From Pseudomonas bohemica (GTDB lineage Bacteria > Pseudomonadota > Gammaproteobacteria > Pseudomonadales > Pseudomonadaceae): DNA of 64,000 nt. The DNA lies in contig NZ_NKHL01000103.1 of the NCBI RefSeq assembly GCF_002934685.1, positions 35,445 through 99,444 of the forward strand, in the 5' to 3' direction. Positions 53,779-62,867 of the stretch are shown in pieces. Made by a program: the position numbers and the translations under genes. Each line of letters opens with the position of its first letter. Positions within the stretch are counted from its first letter, which is position 1. The notes beneath the pieces were generated by a model. The model saw nothing but the letters and a program-made list of their open reading frames with translations. It did not search any database and was not told where the DNA came from.

Positions 53779-55734
53779 TCAGGATTCCTTGCGCCCAATA
53801 TCCTGCAACCAGTCATTCAGATTGCCCGGCAGCAGCAATTCATGCCGCGCGCGGGAGCTGGCGGTGTAGAGCAGTGAGCAGACGCTGGCCAGCGAATGGA
53901 GCGAACCGCTGCGCGGCGGGCGCATCAGGTCGCGGGACAGCAGTACGGTGTCGAACTCCTGGTTTTTCACGTCTTCGACTTTCGCCAGCTTGATGATCGC
54001 GCCCGGCTCACCGCAGAAGCGCTGCAAGGTCTGGCTGAAGTCCTGCTCGGTGTTGCCCTGGCCCAGCCATTCATGCACGGCCTTGAACTCGTGACTGCCG
54101 CCCATGGCCGACGCCAGTGCATCCCAGTGGGTGTAGCGGAAGATCAGCCGGTGCTGAGGGCGCAAATCCTCGCGGTACAGCAGCACCAGCCCCTTGATGA
54201 ACAAAGTCAGGCCTTGAGCCGTGGCAGGCGGCAACTGGAAGCCGGCGCCCGCGTCGGTCAAGCGCTTGAACCAGGCGAACAGGCCCCATTCGTTGGCGAC
54301 CAGAATGGTGGTGGGCCGCTCGGGGATGGGCATGACGCTGTGGCCGATGATACGCGTCGGGTACGGCGCGCGGCCGACGAAGCCTTCCTTGATATCGCTG
54401 GGGTGCAGTTGGATCAGGGGGTTCAGCACTTCGGCCATTTGCCGCCCGGCGCGGATGGACTGGGTCATGAAGCGCTGGCGAATATTGCCACCGTGGCGCG
54501 GCGCCTTGCCGCTGAGCTGCTGAAATTCGTCGCCCAGGGTAATCACCGCCTGAGGGCTGCGATCGAGGATCTGCACCATGGGCGCGGTCAGTTCGTGGCT
54601 CTCGTCGATGATGATGTGGGTGAAATTTTCGAACACCACTTCGCGGGTCAGCGACAGGAACTTGATGCGATGGCTGTTGCGCACCGGCAGGCGAATCTGC
54701 GGTGCGGACGGCCGGACGGTTTCGCGCCACAGCAGACGGCTGTACTCCAGCAACATGGCGATATCGGCCTGGCTGGCGGCATAGCCCAGTGACGGCAGAT
54801 GCCGCGCTTCGAGGGTCGGCAGCGGCGACAGGCAGAAGCTGTAGACTGCGGTGCGGCAGACCCAGGCAACCTGACGCGGCGGCAGGCTGCCGACGTTTTG
54901 CAGGTTCAGCCATTCGGCTATTTGCTGATCGGAAACCAGCGAGTCGGCCCCGGTGCGCTGTCTGCCGGTGTTGCGCCATCCGGCGGAAGTCTGGTCGCGG
55001 TTGAGCAGCAGGTTGGCCATATGGCCGAAGGTGCAGGCGTGGAGTTTCCGGCTCGGGTCGGTTTGTCTGATGCGCTCTTTCAGCGCGTTGACCTGCTGCG
55101 GGTAGGTCGCCATCAGCAGGGTCGTTTCGGTAGGCAGGGTTTCGAAGAACTTGGCCAGCAGAAACGTCTTGCCCACCCCGGCATAGGCTTGCAGATGAAA
55201 GGATTCATCCTGACAGCCGCGAAACTCATCGAAGATCCGGCTTTGCTGATCGCTCAGTTGCAGCACGTCGCCGGTGGGCAGGACCACCTCGCGAGTCAGC
55301 GGATCGAGCGTCTGCCGGTGGCGTTTGCCAAAGCTGAAATCCCAGTGACCTTCTTCATCCAGATAGTGCCGATCCTCGACTTGGTGGTCTTCCAACAGGC
55401 TGATACCGGCGATGTCGAGCCACTGCAAGCTGTCGGCCAGATGCGCGGGATTGAAGCGCGTACGCAACAGATCGGCCAACGTACCACCGGCCTCCTCCAT
55501 CGACATCGCCGCACGCATCACATCGTCGAGCATGCGCTCGAGTTGTTCGATGGGGGTGTTCTGCTGGACCAATGATTTGAGGTTGAGCAGCAGCATCAGT
55601 GCAGCGAGCTGAGGGCGAGTCGCCGCGTGCAGAAAATCGTCCAGCGACTCACCAGCCGCCAGCGCCCTTGCGTCCTCTTCGGTCAATGGCAGAAACAGCG
55701 AGGGCGGCGGAGCGAACGGAGCTGAAGAACTCAT
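53779..55734 (-). CDS. SF1 (UvrD/Rep-like) helicase-family ATPase with an unknown N-terminal region (651 aa)
   Basis: Walker A AYAGVGKT (183-190), Ia TYPQQVNALKERIR, Walker B IIIDESHEL, motif III VITLGDEFQQLSG, motif V KVEDVKNQEFDTVLLSRD and motif VI LLYTASSRARHELLLP fit a UvrD-like SF1 enzyme. The first ~180 residues have no family I recognise. ATG at 55734 is preferred to a GTG eight codons upstream. It follows no DNA-metabolism gene and lies between metabolic genes, which is unusual. Helicase or ATPase activity is predicted; the role (repair, defence or otherwise) is unknown. Confidence 0.85.
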   Translation of the reverse strand: MSSSAPFAPPPSLFLPLTEEDARALAAGESLDDFLHAATRPQLAALMLLLNLKSLVQQNTPIEQLERMLDDVMRAAMSMEEAGGTLADLLRTRFNPAHLADSLQWLDIAGISLLEDHQVEDRHYLDEEGHWDFSFGKRHRQTLDPLTREVVLPTGDVLQLSDQQSRIFDEFRGCQDESFHLQAYAGVGKTFLLAKFFETLPTETTLLMATYPQQVNALKERIRQTDPSRKLHACTFGHMANLLLNRDQTSAGWRNTGRQRTGADSLVSDQQIAEWLNLQNVGSLPPRQVAWVCRTAVYSFCLSPLPTLEARHLPSLGYAASQADIAMLLEYSRLLWRETVRPSAPQIRLPVRNSHRIKFLSLTREVVFENFTHIIIDESHELTAPMVQILDRSPQAVITLGDEFQQLSGKAPRHGGNIRQRFMTQSIRAGRQMAEVLNPLIQLHPSDIKEGFVGRAPYPTRIIGHSVMPIPERPTTILVANEWGLFAWFKRLTDAGAGFQLPPATAQGLTLFIKGLVLLYREDLRPQHRLIFRYTHWDALASAMGGSHEFKAVHEWLGQGNTEQDFSQTLQRFCGEPGAIIKLAKVEDVKNQEFDTVLLSRDLMRPPRSGSLHSLASVCSLLYTASSRARHELLLPGNLNDWLQDIGRKES

Positions 55735-56039
55735 TGCGGGGAAATCGTCCTGGTACACCCGGGGCGTGGGGTGCTAAAGCGAAAGAGGGTGACAGCTTAC
55801 TCCTCAAACGATTTTGCCGCAGTCGTTGATGCCGTGGGCCTGCGCAATCGGCGCTTTAGGTTCTGCCTGGAGGGCGTAGGTGCCTCGCTTGCACGCGATC
55901 TGCAGGGAATCGGCAGCAGAATCTCGGGACGCGGTGTGTCAGGTACGCCCCGGGTGTCTGAATTTGCTGCCGGTCCCCGGCAGATCGTGGGCAAACCAAG
56001 CGCCCACGCCTTCAGCAGAATCAAAAGCGACGCCCGGTC
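55735..56039. other. 305-base gene-free spacer with degenerate REP elements
   Basis: Lies between the helicase start and the end of a periplasmic-protein gene. Most of it is occupied by degenerate REP-type sequence; no other function is visible beyond the probable helicase promoter. Confidence 0.55.
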
Positions 56040-56044
56040 CTACA
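55876..56044. repeat. Degenerate REP cluster reaching into the adjacent stop codon
   Basis: GTAGGTGCCTCGCTTGCACG (left), a central GCGGTGTGTCAGGTACGCC-like piece and an inverse GCGACGCCCGGTCCTAC (right) resemble decayed REP units. The right end contains the TAG stop codon of the 56040-57053 gene. Confidence 0.5.
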
Positions 56045-57053
56045 ACCCCTCCACCTTGCGCCGTTCGATCTGTAAATCCCTGGCACTCAACGGTACATAC
56101 CCCTCCTCGCTGTCGCGCTGTTCACGTACCGCTTTCTGCCCTTCGTCCGACAACGCCAACAGCAGGTATTGCTTGATGAATGGCGGCAGTTTGTGTCCCG
56201 GCGCGTTGTCGACGTACAGATGAAGAAAGGCCGACAGCGGATACGCCCCTGCGGCGACGGTCTCGTAATCCGCAGATTTGAACGGCTCGCCCGCCTTGGC
56301 AGCCAGCGGCAGCACGCGCACGTTTTTGGCGGTCTTGCTGGCGTCGACCCATCCCGTCAGGCCGATGCCGTAAGGGTCGTTGGCCACGGCCTCGATCACT
56401 TCTTCACGGCTGTTCAGCGCTTCGTACTTGGCGCTGAAGGGTTTGCCGCCCAGCTTGTCCATACGCAGGTTGGTCGCGAACCCGCCGTCGTCGCGCAGGC
56501 CGTAGACGTGAATCCGCCGTGCTGCTCGCGTGTCGACCCCCAACTGTCCCCAAGTGTTGAGGTCGCCCTCAGGCTGACCGGCGGTGACGATGCGCGCCAG
56601 ATCCTGCAAGGTCAGGCCCGGCAGCGGGTTGGCCGCGTTGACATAGACCGCCGGTGGCGTTTTGTGCGGCGGGCGGGGGCCGAAACCCGAATACCCAATC
56701 CGAATATCCAGTGGCGCATAACCCTTGACCTGCTCGAAGCCATGCATATCGCCCAGCCAGGCCTCGCGGGACAGCGGCGCGATGGCCGTGGCGTTGGCGG
56801 TCAGCGCCGGGATGCCCACCGATGAGCCCTTGGCGGTCAAGGCAAAACGAAAGCCTGGATGCTGCTGAGTGAACAGCGCGTTGAGGTTGCTCATCAGGTC
56901 GCCCATGCCGTCGTTGCCGATGATCGCGATAGCGCCGTCGCGGGTCAGGTACGGCGCATCGGTGGGCGGCGTCAGGATTTGCGCGTTGACCGACAGACTG
57001 GCCGCCAGCAGCGTCAGCGCACCGAGCACGTGATTGATTCGAAAAGTCTTCAT
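56040..57053 (-). CDS. PstS-like periplasmic protein (337 aa), second of a pair
   Basis: A signal peptide ends VNA (22-24), then a phosphate-binding-protein-like fold (IIGNDGMGDLMSNLNALF, FRFALTAKGSSVGIPALTAN, then the YVNAANPLPGLTLQDLARI hinge segment). It lies last in a receptor-periplasmic protein-periplasmic protein series, overlapping its upstream neighbour by four bases (ATGA). No PstA, PstB or PstC gene is nearby, so import by the usual route is not encoded here. The stop codon lies in a REP-like sequence. Confidence 0.86.
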   Translation of the reverse strand: MKTFRINHVLGALTLLAASLSVNAQILTPPTDAPYLTRDGAIAIIGNDGMGDLMSNLNALFTQQHPGFRFALTAKGSSVGIPALTANATAIAPLSREAWLGDMHGFEQVKGYAPLDIRIGYSGFGPRPPHKTPPAVYVNAANPLPGLTLQDLARIVTAGQPEGDLNTWGQLGVDTRAARRIHVYGLRDDGGFATNLRMDKLGGKPFSAKYEALNSREEVIEAVANDPYGIGLTGWVDASKTAKNVRVLPLAAKAGEPFKSADYETVAAGAYPLSAFLHLYVDNAPGHKLPPFIKQYLLLALSDEGQKAVREQRDSEEGYVPLSARDLQIERRKVEGL

Positions 57054-58099
57054 TGCGGCGCCACCTCGTCAAGTTTGGCTAGTTCTGTACGCGCGTCTTT
57101 GGCGGTCAACGGCAGGTAGCCCTTGGGCTGGCTGGCGATCAGCGTTTGCCCCTGCCGCGACAGCACGAAGCGCAGGTATTCGCGCACCAGCGGGTCGAGG
57201 GTCTTGCCCGGTTCGCGACGCACGTAGAAGTACAGGTAACGACCATAGGGATAGCTGCCGTCGGCGACTTGCGCGGGCGTGCCGGTGGTGATCTGGCCAG
57301 TTTTTGGATCGAGGATGCCGAGCTGCTTGATCCGCGCGTTTTCCAGGCCGATGGCAGCGATGCCGATACCCGCAGGGTCGGCCGCCAGACGTTCTAGGAT
57401 CAGCTCCGTCTTGCCGTAGGCTTCGTAGTTCGGCGCCAGTGGCAAGCCGTTCAACTGGTCCTTCTGCATGTAGGTGCCGAACCCGGTGAACTCGGGCGTG
57501 CCATAGGGATGTATCGCCCGCTCGGCCCACTCGCCCTTGAGACCCAACTGGCCCCAGCGGGAAAAATCACCCTTGGGATGGCCGATGGTCAGGCTGCGGT
57601 TGATCTGCTCGATGCTCAGGGTGTCGATGGGATTGGCGCGATTGACGTAGGCCGCCAGCGACGTCGCCAAATGCTGGGAGGTGTCGTCACTGGCGTAGGC
57701 AACGCGGATTTCCAGCGGAGCGCTGCCGACGATCTTGGTGTAGGCGCTGGTTTCCAGCGGATTGATCGCCCGGCCCATGGCGCCGAACATCGTCACGCCG
57801 TGGGTCAGCAATGGCACGGCGCTGGTGGTGCCTTTGGACTCGATGCGAAATCGCCAGTCAGGGTGCAGGTCTACCAGCGCGGCATTGAAGCGCTTGACGA
57901 TAAAGTCCACATGATCGGCCCCTGCAATGCGAAACGCGCCGTCCTTGTCGACGAAACGGGCGTCGGCGAATGGGAGTGCCGGTTGTGGGGTGTAATCCGG
58001 GAGTGCCGGGTCGATGGGGGGCGCGGCGAGTGCGGCCGATCCCAGCGACAAGCCGATGATCAGCGCCAATCGGCGAATCGTGAACGTACGAACAGTCAT
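57050..58099 (-). CDS. PstS-like periplasmic protein (349 aa), first of a pair
   Basis: Signal peptide ending ALA (23-25), then a divergent PstS-like domain (RFRIESKGTTSAVPLLTHGV, AAYVNRANPIDTLSIEQINR, DPAGIGIAAIG). It shares segment order with the next gene, so the two are paralogues that have diverged. ATG at 58099 has AAGGA seven bases upstream; the frame extends upstream through a REP pair but that part is not coding. The ligand is probably an anion or a chelated metal complex; it is not known. Confidence 0.86.
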   Translation of the reverse strand: MTVRTFTIRRLALIIGLSLGSAALAAPPIDPALPDYTPQPALPFADARFVDKDGAFRIAGADHVDFIVKRFNAALVDLHPDWRFRIESKGTTSAVPLLTHGVTMFGAMGRAINPLETSAYTKIVGSAPLEIRVAYASDDTSQHLATSLAAYVNRANPIDTLSIEQINRSLTIGHPKGDFSRWGQLGLKGEWAERAIHPYGTPEFTGFGTYMQKDQLNGLPLAPNYEAYGKTELILERLAADPAGIGIAAIGLENARIKQLGILDPKTGQITTGTPAQVADGSYPYGRYLYFYVRREPGKTLDPLVREYLRFVLSRQGQTLIASQPKGYLPLTAKDARTELAKLDEVAPQ

Positions 58100-58142
58100 A
58101 GCGATTCCTTTTCCAAATGGAGAGTGATGGCGAACATGGGCC

Positions 58143-58231
58143 AGGTAGGAGCGCGCTCGCCTGCGATGCGAGATGTCTGTAATTTGTTTATGCACCGGAC
58201 ACACCGCATTCGCGGGCAAGCGCGCTCCTAG
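58143..58231. repeat. REP-type inverted pair (REPIN)
   Basis: GTAGGAGCGCGCTCGCCTGC and its inverse CGCGGGCAAGCGCGCTCCTA, about 45 bases apart, between the TonB-receptor stop and the first PstS-like gene. Such a pair may set different transcript levels for receptor and periplasmic proteins. Confidence 0.85.
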
Positions 58232-58252
58232 AAGTGCGAGGCCGTGCCCCGG

Positions 58253-60436
58253 TCAAAACTCCAGCTTCGCCCGCGCCACCAATTGACGCGGCTCGCCGAT
58301 GGCTATCGCTGGCGAACCCAGGCCGCTGGACGAGGTGTAGTACTTCTCGTCGAACATGTTTTTCAGGTTCAGCTGCAGGGTCAGGTCGCGCTCGTCGAGC
58401 TTCATCTTGTAGGAGACGAACGCATCGGCGACTTTCGAGGACGGCAGGTAGTACTCGGTCCCGGACCCGTCGTTGACACCCCAGCGGCTGGCGAAACGCG
58501 CACCGGCGCCGGCGCGCAGGTCGCCCACGCCGACATGCCCGAAATCACGGGTCAGGTACACGGCGCCGGTGTGTTTGGACACGCCGTCCAGCGGCTCGCC
58601 TTTGAGAACAGGGTCTTCCAGCACCTTGGTGTCGGTGTAGGCGTAGCTGCCGGTCACGCTCCAGAACTCGTTGATCTGGCCAGTGATATCCGCTTCCAGA
58701 CCTCGGGAACGCACCTCACCGGAGACTCGCGTGCAGGTCTCGGTGCCACACGGTTCGCTGGTCTGCACGTTCTTCTTGTTGATGTTGAACAGCGCCACGG
58801 TCGCGGTAATCGCGTCATTCTGGAATTTGGTGCCGACCTCGTAGGACTTGCCCTCTTCCGGCGGCAGATCGCCAATCGGCGCGGCAATCGAGGTGTTGGG
58901 GCGGAACGACTCGGTGTAGCTGCCGTACACCGACCAATCCGGCTGAATCAGGTAAACCAGCCCGACGCGAGGCACCACCTTGCTGTCCTTCACATCGGCG
59001 CCGACCACGAAGGGACGCCCCTTGCCGGTCATCTCGTCGAACGCGTCGTAGCGCAGGCCAGCCTGGAAGATCCACTGATCGTTCAGGTGTACCGCGTCCT
59101 GCACGAAGAAGGCATGGGTGCGCAGGTGATCGGTCTGGTCGCTGTTCGGCGCACTGACCGAGCTCGGCTGTGGCGTCACGCCGTAAACCGGCGCGTTGTA
59201 GTTGAAATCGACCTTGTTGGCACTGCGATACAGGTCGCCCAATTCGCGGTCGTTCTTCATGTAATCGGCGCCGAACAGCACCTCGTGACGCACATCGCCC
59301 CAATACACGTCACCCAGCATATTGACCGTGGCGGTGTGGGCGAACTGCACCGCATCGCGGGTGGCATCGCCGCGACGGGTCACCGCGCCGGTGTTGTAGT
59401 TGGCCGAAATGAAACGCGACTGGTAGTCGTTGTAGTAGTTGCGGCTATAGGCGTAACCGGTGCGCAGGGTCCAGGTGTCGTTCAGGCGGTGATCCATGCG
59501 CAGGTCGAGGGAATCGGAGCGGCCAGTGGTGACGTTGAATGGCTCGTCCAGACGACGATTGCGCGGGATGTCCAGCACTTTGCCGGTCTTGGTGTTGATC
59601 TGCGTGCCGCGATCGAACGGCACCGAATATTCCATGTGCTCGTAGGCCACCGAGACCGTGGTGTCATCGCCATACCAGGCCAGCGACGGGGCGATCACCG
59701 ACTGATCGATGCTGCCGAAATTGCGCCAGTAGTCGTAGTTCTGCTTGTCGGCGATGACGCGGTAGGCCAGGCCGTTGCTGCCGATAGGCCCGGTCAGATC
59801 GATCTGCTCGCCGCCTCCACCAAAGCTGCTGCCGAACGCCGAAATGGAATGGGCATCGACCAGTTGCGGCTTCTTGGTGACCACGTTGATCACACCACCC
59901 GGATCCTGAACGCCGTAGAGCATTGACGCCGGGCCTTTGAGCACTTCGATGCGTTCGGTGGTGGGCGTGAAGTTGCGCGCCTGCACCGATTGCATGCCGT
60001 CGCGCATGATCGAATTGTCGCGGTTGGTGCCGAAGCCGCGCTTCTGGATGGCGTCCTGAGTGCCGCCCAGCGTATTGCCCTGTTTGACCCCACTGACCGC
60101 GTTGATCGCCTCGTCCAGACTGTTCGGCTGGCGATCCTCTATCACCCGGTTGGTGACCACGTTCACGGTCTGTGGCACTTCTACCAGAGGCGTCTCGGTG
60201 CGGGTGGCGACTGAAGCCTTGCGCGCCTGATAGCTGGTGCGGCTGTGCTCGGTTTCGCTGATCTCGGTCTGCGAATCGGCGTCGATGTTCACGGCGTCCA
60301 GCTGCATCTCTTCAGCGCTGGCCAGCGAACTCAGGCCAAGTGAACACAGCAACGCGGTGACCGAACACAGCCCCAGCAGCGCAGCGGGGCGAAGAGCGGG
60401 CGAAGCAGACACACGAAAACCGGATTGAGCTGTCAT
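58253..60436 (-). CDS. TonB-dependent outer-membrane receptor, siderophore type
   Basis: 727 residues with a long signal region ending near LASA (39-42), a plug domain (VPQTVNVVTNRVIEDRQPNS, GFGTNRDNSIMRDGM, RIEVLKGPASMLYGVQDPGG) and a beta-barrel ending in aromatic Phe (AKLEF). It has no N-terminal signalling (STN) domain and no linked sigma factor gene. It should import a ferric siderophore or similar chelate using TonB energy. A weak Fur-box match lies upstream at 60486-60504. The two PstS-like proteins follow on the same strand. Confidence 0.94.
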   Translation of the reverse strand: MTAQSGFRVSASPALRPAALLGLCSVTALLCSLGLSSLASAEEMQLDAVNIDADSQTEISETEHSRTSYQARKASVATRTETPLVEVPQTVNVVTNRVIEDRQPNSLDEAINAVSGVKQGNTLGGTQDAIQKRGFGTNRDNSIMRDGMQSVQARNFTPTTERIEVLKGPASMLYGVQDPGGVINVVTKKPQLVDAHSISAFGSSFGGGGEQIDLTGPIGSNGLAYRVIADKQNYDYWRNFGSIDQSVIAPSLAWYGDDTTVSVAYEHMEYSVPFDRGTQINTKTGKVLDIPRNRRLDEPFNVTTGRSDSLDLRMDHRLNDTWTLRTGYAYSRNYYNDYQSRFISANYNTGAVTRRGDATRDAVQFAHTATVNMLGDVYWGDVRHEVLFGADYMKNDRELGDLYRSANKVDFNYNAPVYGVTPQPSSVSAPNSDQTDHLRTHAFFVQDAVHLNDQWIFQAGLRYDAFDEMTGKGRPFVVGADVKDSKVVPRVGLVYLIQPDWSVYGSYTESFRPNTSIAAPIGDLPPEEGKSYEVGTKFQNDAITATVALFNINKKNVQTSEPCGTETCTRVSGEVRSRGLEADITGQINEFWSVTGSYAYTDTKVLEDPVLKGEPLDGVSKHTGAVYLTRDFGHVGVGDLRAGAGARFASRWGVNDGSGTEYYLPSSKVADAFVSYKMKLDERDLTLQLNLKNMFDEKYYTSSSGLGSPAIAIGEPRQLVARAKLEF

Positions 60437-60485
60437 GAACGGATAAACCTGAGCTGTCGAGTAGTGAAGGCGTTCGTTGCGAAAC

Positions 60486-60504
60486 GAATCTGATTCTCAC
60501 TACA
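60486..60504 (-). promoter_or_regulatory. Weak Fur-box match upstream of the TonB receptor
   Basis: Eleven of nineteen positions match the Fur consensus, including TGAT and TCA with the GAATC-T-GATTC dyad at 60486-60496. The location, 50 bases upstream of the receptor start, is right, but the score is borderline. Confidence 0.4.
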
Positions 60505-60689
60505 CGGATGCCAGCAGGATTTACCTCACATCATTTTGAAAATAATTTCTGCGACAGGGCTCAGCTGATGCGGGACTGCCCAATAATCCGTGATGACCAT
60601 CAAAGTGCCACCAATCCGCATTTCTGAAACACCCTGTATCATTCGCCGCGCCTCACCCTCCTCCTACGTAGCGAAATCAAGGATTATTC

Positions 60690-62855
60690 ATGCGTATCCG
60701 CTCATCGACGCCTCTTGCATTGATCATCGGCGCGGCCATCTGCAGTCCGGCACAGGCCAGCAGTGACGACTCCTGCTACCCCGCCTGGTCGCTGTTGCGC
60801 GACTCGCTGGATGTCTGCAACAACCTCGCCTTCCTCAGCCCCGGCAACGACAGCCGGGTGAACCTGCGTCTGTTGCTGGCCGATCGCAAGGCGCTGGAAC
60901 TCAAGCCCAACGCGTTGACCGAGGATGAGATCGCCGAAGGTTATGGCCCGGTGCCGTTCTCGGTGTCGCGTCTTGATCCCTCGACCATCGAGGATGAGCA
61001 AGGCGACAACTCCAGCACCGCGGCGCTGGGCGGGCTACTGGAGAAACTGGGCCTCAAGCGCGACAGCCTCGACACCGCCGGCGAGGCGTTCTTGCAGGGG
61101 GAAGGCAGCCGCTGCCGCAGCAACAGCGATGACAGCGCTATGGCGTTCATCCAGCAAGTGGTCGACACGCCGCAGTTGTCCGACGCCGAGCGCCAGTCGC
61201 TGGCGCGCGCTCGCATGCAGCTACTGGAAACCTGCACCTGGGATGCTCAGAAACAGGCGGGCGTGCTGCCGACCGACATTCAGTCTGCGGACGGCAAGGC
61301 ATTGCTCACCTATCTGCAAGCGGCGTCGGACTTCTACAGCGGGCGTTTCGCCGAGGCTCAAACCGCCTTCGCCAGCCTGAGCGACAGTGCCCAGCCGTGG
61401 CTCAAGGAAACCGCCCTGTACATGATCGCCCGTACTCGGCTTAACGATGCGCAGAAAGACGCGTTCGACGAGTACGGCACGCTCAAGGACGACCTCGACC
61501 GGGCGCCGTTTGCCAAGGTCGCAGAAGCCTTCGACCAGTACCTGGCTGCCTACCCCCAAGGCGCTTACGCCGTCTCGGCCAAGGGGCTGATGCGCCGGGT
61601 GCACTGGTTGTCCAGAGACATCGACAAGCTGGCCGAGGATTACAACTGGCAATTGACCGAAGCCGGTGACGAGCAGCGCAACCTGAGCCTGGACGCTCTG
61701 ATTCAGGAGACCGACAACAAGCTGCTGATGTCCATGGATGAAGCGGCGCCCTCGGCCCTGATGACCGCCACCAGCGACCTGATGCAGATGCGCCCCGACA
61801 CCCAGCTCAAGCTGACCCGCGATGCGCTGCTGGCACAGAAAACCCTCTTCGCCAGCCAACCGGCGATGTTCGAGTACCTGTTGGCCGCGTTCGACTTCTA
61901 TCTGGACAAGAACCCGACCGAGGCGCTGAAGCGCCTGCCCAAAGACATCCCGGCCAAACTCGACTATCTCGCGTTCAGCCAGCAGACCCTGCGCGCACTG
62001 GCGCTGGAAGCCAGCAATGATCTGCCCGCCGCCCAGAGTCTGTGGCTGAAGCTGCTGCCACTGGCCACTCTGCCCCTGCAACGCGAACAGCTGGAACTGG
62101 CGCTGGCGATGAACTACGAACGCAGCGGGCAACTGGCCAAGGTGTTCGCCAGCGATTCACCGATCCACTCGGCACAGGTGCGCCTGATCCTGCTGGACAA
62201 AGTGGCCGACGCGCCCTTGCTGCGCCAGCAGATCGCGCAGGGCATCAGCGACAATGAGAAGGCCACCGCGCAGTTCGTGCTGCTTTACAAGGATTTGCTG
62301 CACGGCCAGTACGCCGCGTTCGCCGACGATCTAAAGGCACTCCCGGAAAAACCAGGCGAAGACAAACTCGGCACCAGCCTGGGCTATGTCTATGGCGACG
62401 GCCAGAGCCTGCAGCTGTTCCGCTGGAGCGGCGGCAAGGCGGAATCGGGTTACGCCTGCCCCGCCATCGGCGAAACCGCGGCGCTGCTCCAGGCCAACGG
62501 CAAAGACCCCAAGGGCCTGAATTGCCTGGGCGAATTCATCCTGCGCAACGGCCTCGACAACATGCCGCTGGATCAACGCCCCGCCGTCCCGCAACTGGCC
62601 AGCAGCGAGCCGGGATTCAAGGGCGATCTGTTTTCTCGCCTGGACGGCTATCAGACAGTCATCGCCAACGCCGAGGCCGCGCGCGACGACAAGGCCTACG
62701 CGCTGTTTCGTGCAATCAACTGCTATGGGCCGTCGGGCTATAACAGTTGCGGCGGCAAGGACGTCGCGCAGTCAGTACGCAAGGGTTGGTTCAAGCAGTT
62801 GAAGACCACTTACGGCGCGACCACGTGGGGCAAATCTCTGCAGTACTACTGGTAG
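60690..62855 (+). CDS. Large exported alpha-helical protein, unknown function (721 aa)
   Basis: A signal peptide ends AQA (21-23), so the protein is exported; Cys residues in SSDDSCYPAW and DVCNNLAFL may pair. The rest is predominantly helical, with TPR-like stretches (DFYSGRFAEAQTAFASLSD, KVAEAFDQYLAAYPQGAYA) similar to those of outer-membrane assembly proteins, but I recognise no defined family. AAGGA precedes the ATG. The DUF3142 gene follows after 12 bases, so the pair is an operon, divergent from the TonB receptor. Confidence 0.85.
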   Translation: MRIRSSTPLALIIGAAICSPAQASSDDSCYPAWSLLRDSLDVCNNLAFLSPGNDSRVNLRLLLADRKALELKPNALTEDEIAEGYGPVPFSVSRLDPSTIEDEQGDNSSTAALGGLLEKLGLKRDSLDTAGEAFLQGEGSRCRSNSDDSAMAFIQQVVDTPQLSDAERQSLARARMQLLETCTWDAQKQAGVLPTDIQSADGKALLTYLQAASDFYSGRFAEAQTAFASLSDSAQPWLKETALYMIARTRLNDAQKDAFDEYGTLKDDLDRAPFAKVAEAFDQYLAAYPQGAYAVSAKGLMRRVHWLSRDIDKLAEDYNWQLTEAGDEQRNLSLDALIQETDNKLLMSMDEAAPSALMTATSDLMQMRPDTQLKLTRDALLAQKTLFASQPAMFEYLLAAFDFYLDKNPTEALKRLPKDIPAKLDYLAFSQQTLRALALEASNDLPAAQSLWLKLLPLATLPLQREQLELALAMNYERSGQLAKVFASDSPIHSAQVRLILLDKVADAPLLRQQIAQGISDNEKATAQFVLLYKDLLHGQYAAFADDLKALPEKPGEDKLGTSLGYVYGDGQSLQLFRWSGGKAESGYACPAIGETAALLQANGKDPKGLNCLGEFILRNGLDNMPLDQRPAVPQLASSEPGFKGDLFSRLDGYQTVIANAEAARDDKAYALFRAINCYGPSGYNSCGGKDVAQSVRKGWFKQLKTTYGATTWGKSLQYYW

Positions 62856-62867
62856 GGTGAAACCCGC

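Noticed and set aside
58100..58219. In-frame N-terminal extension of the first PstS-like protein
   Set aside because: The extension reads through a REP pair and would bury the signal peptide; AAGGA supports ATG 58099.
58244..59926. A 560-codon open frame on the strand opposite the TonB receptor
   Set aside because: It is fully antisense to a receptor with clear plug and barrel motifs. High G+C codon bias in Pseudomonas commonly opens long antisense frames; its product shows no family pattern.
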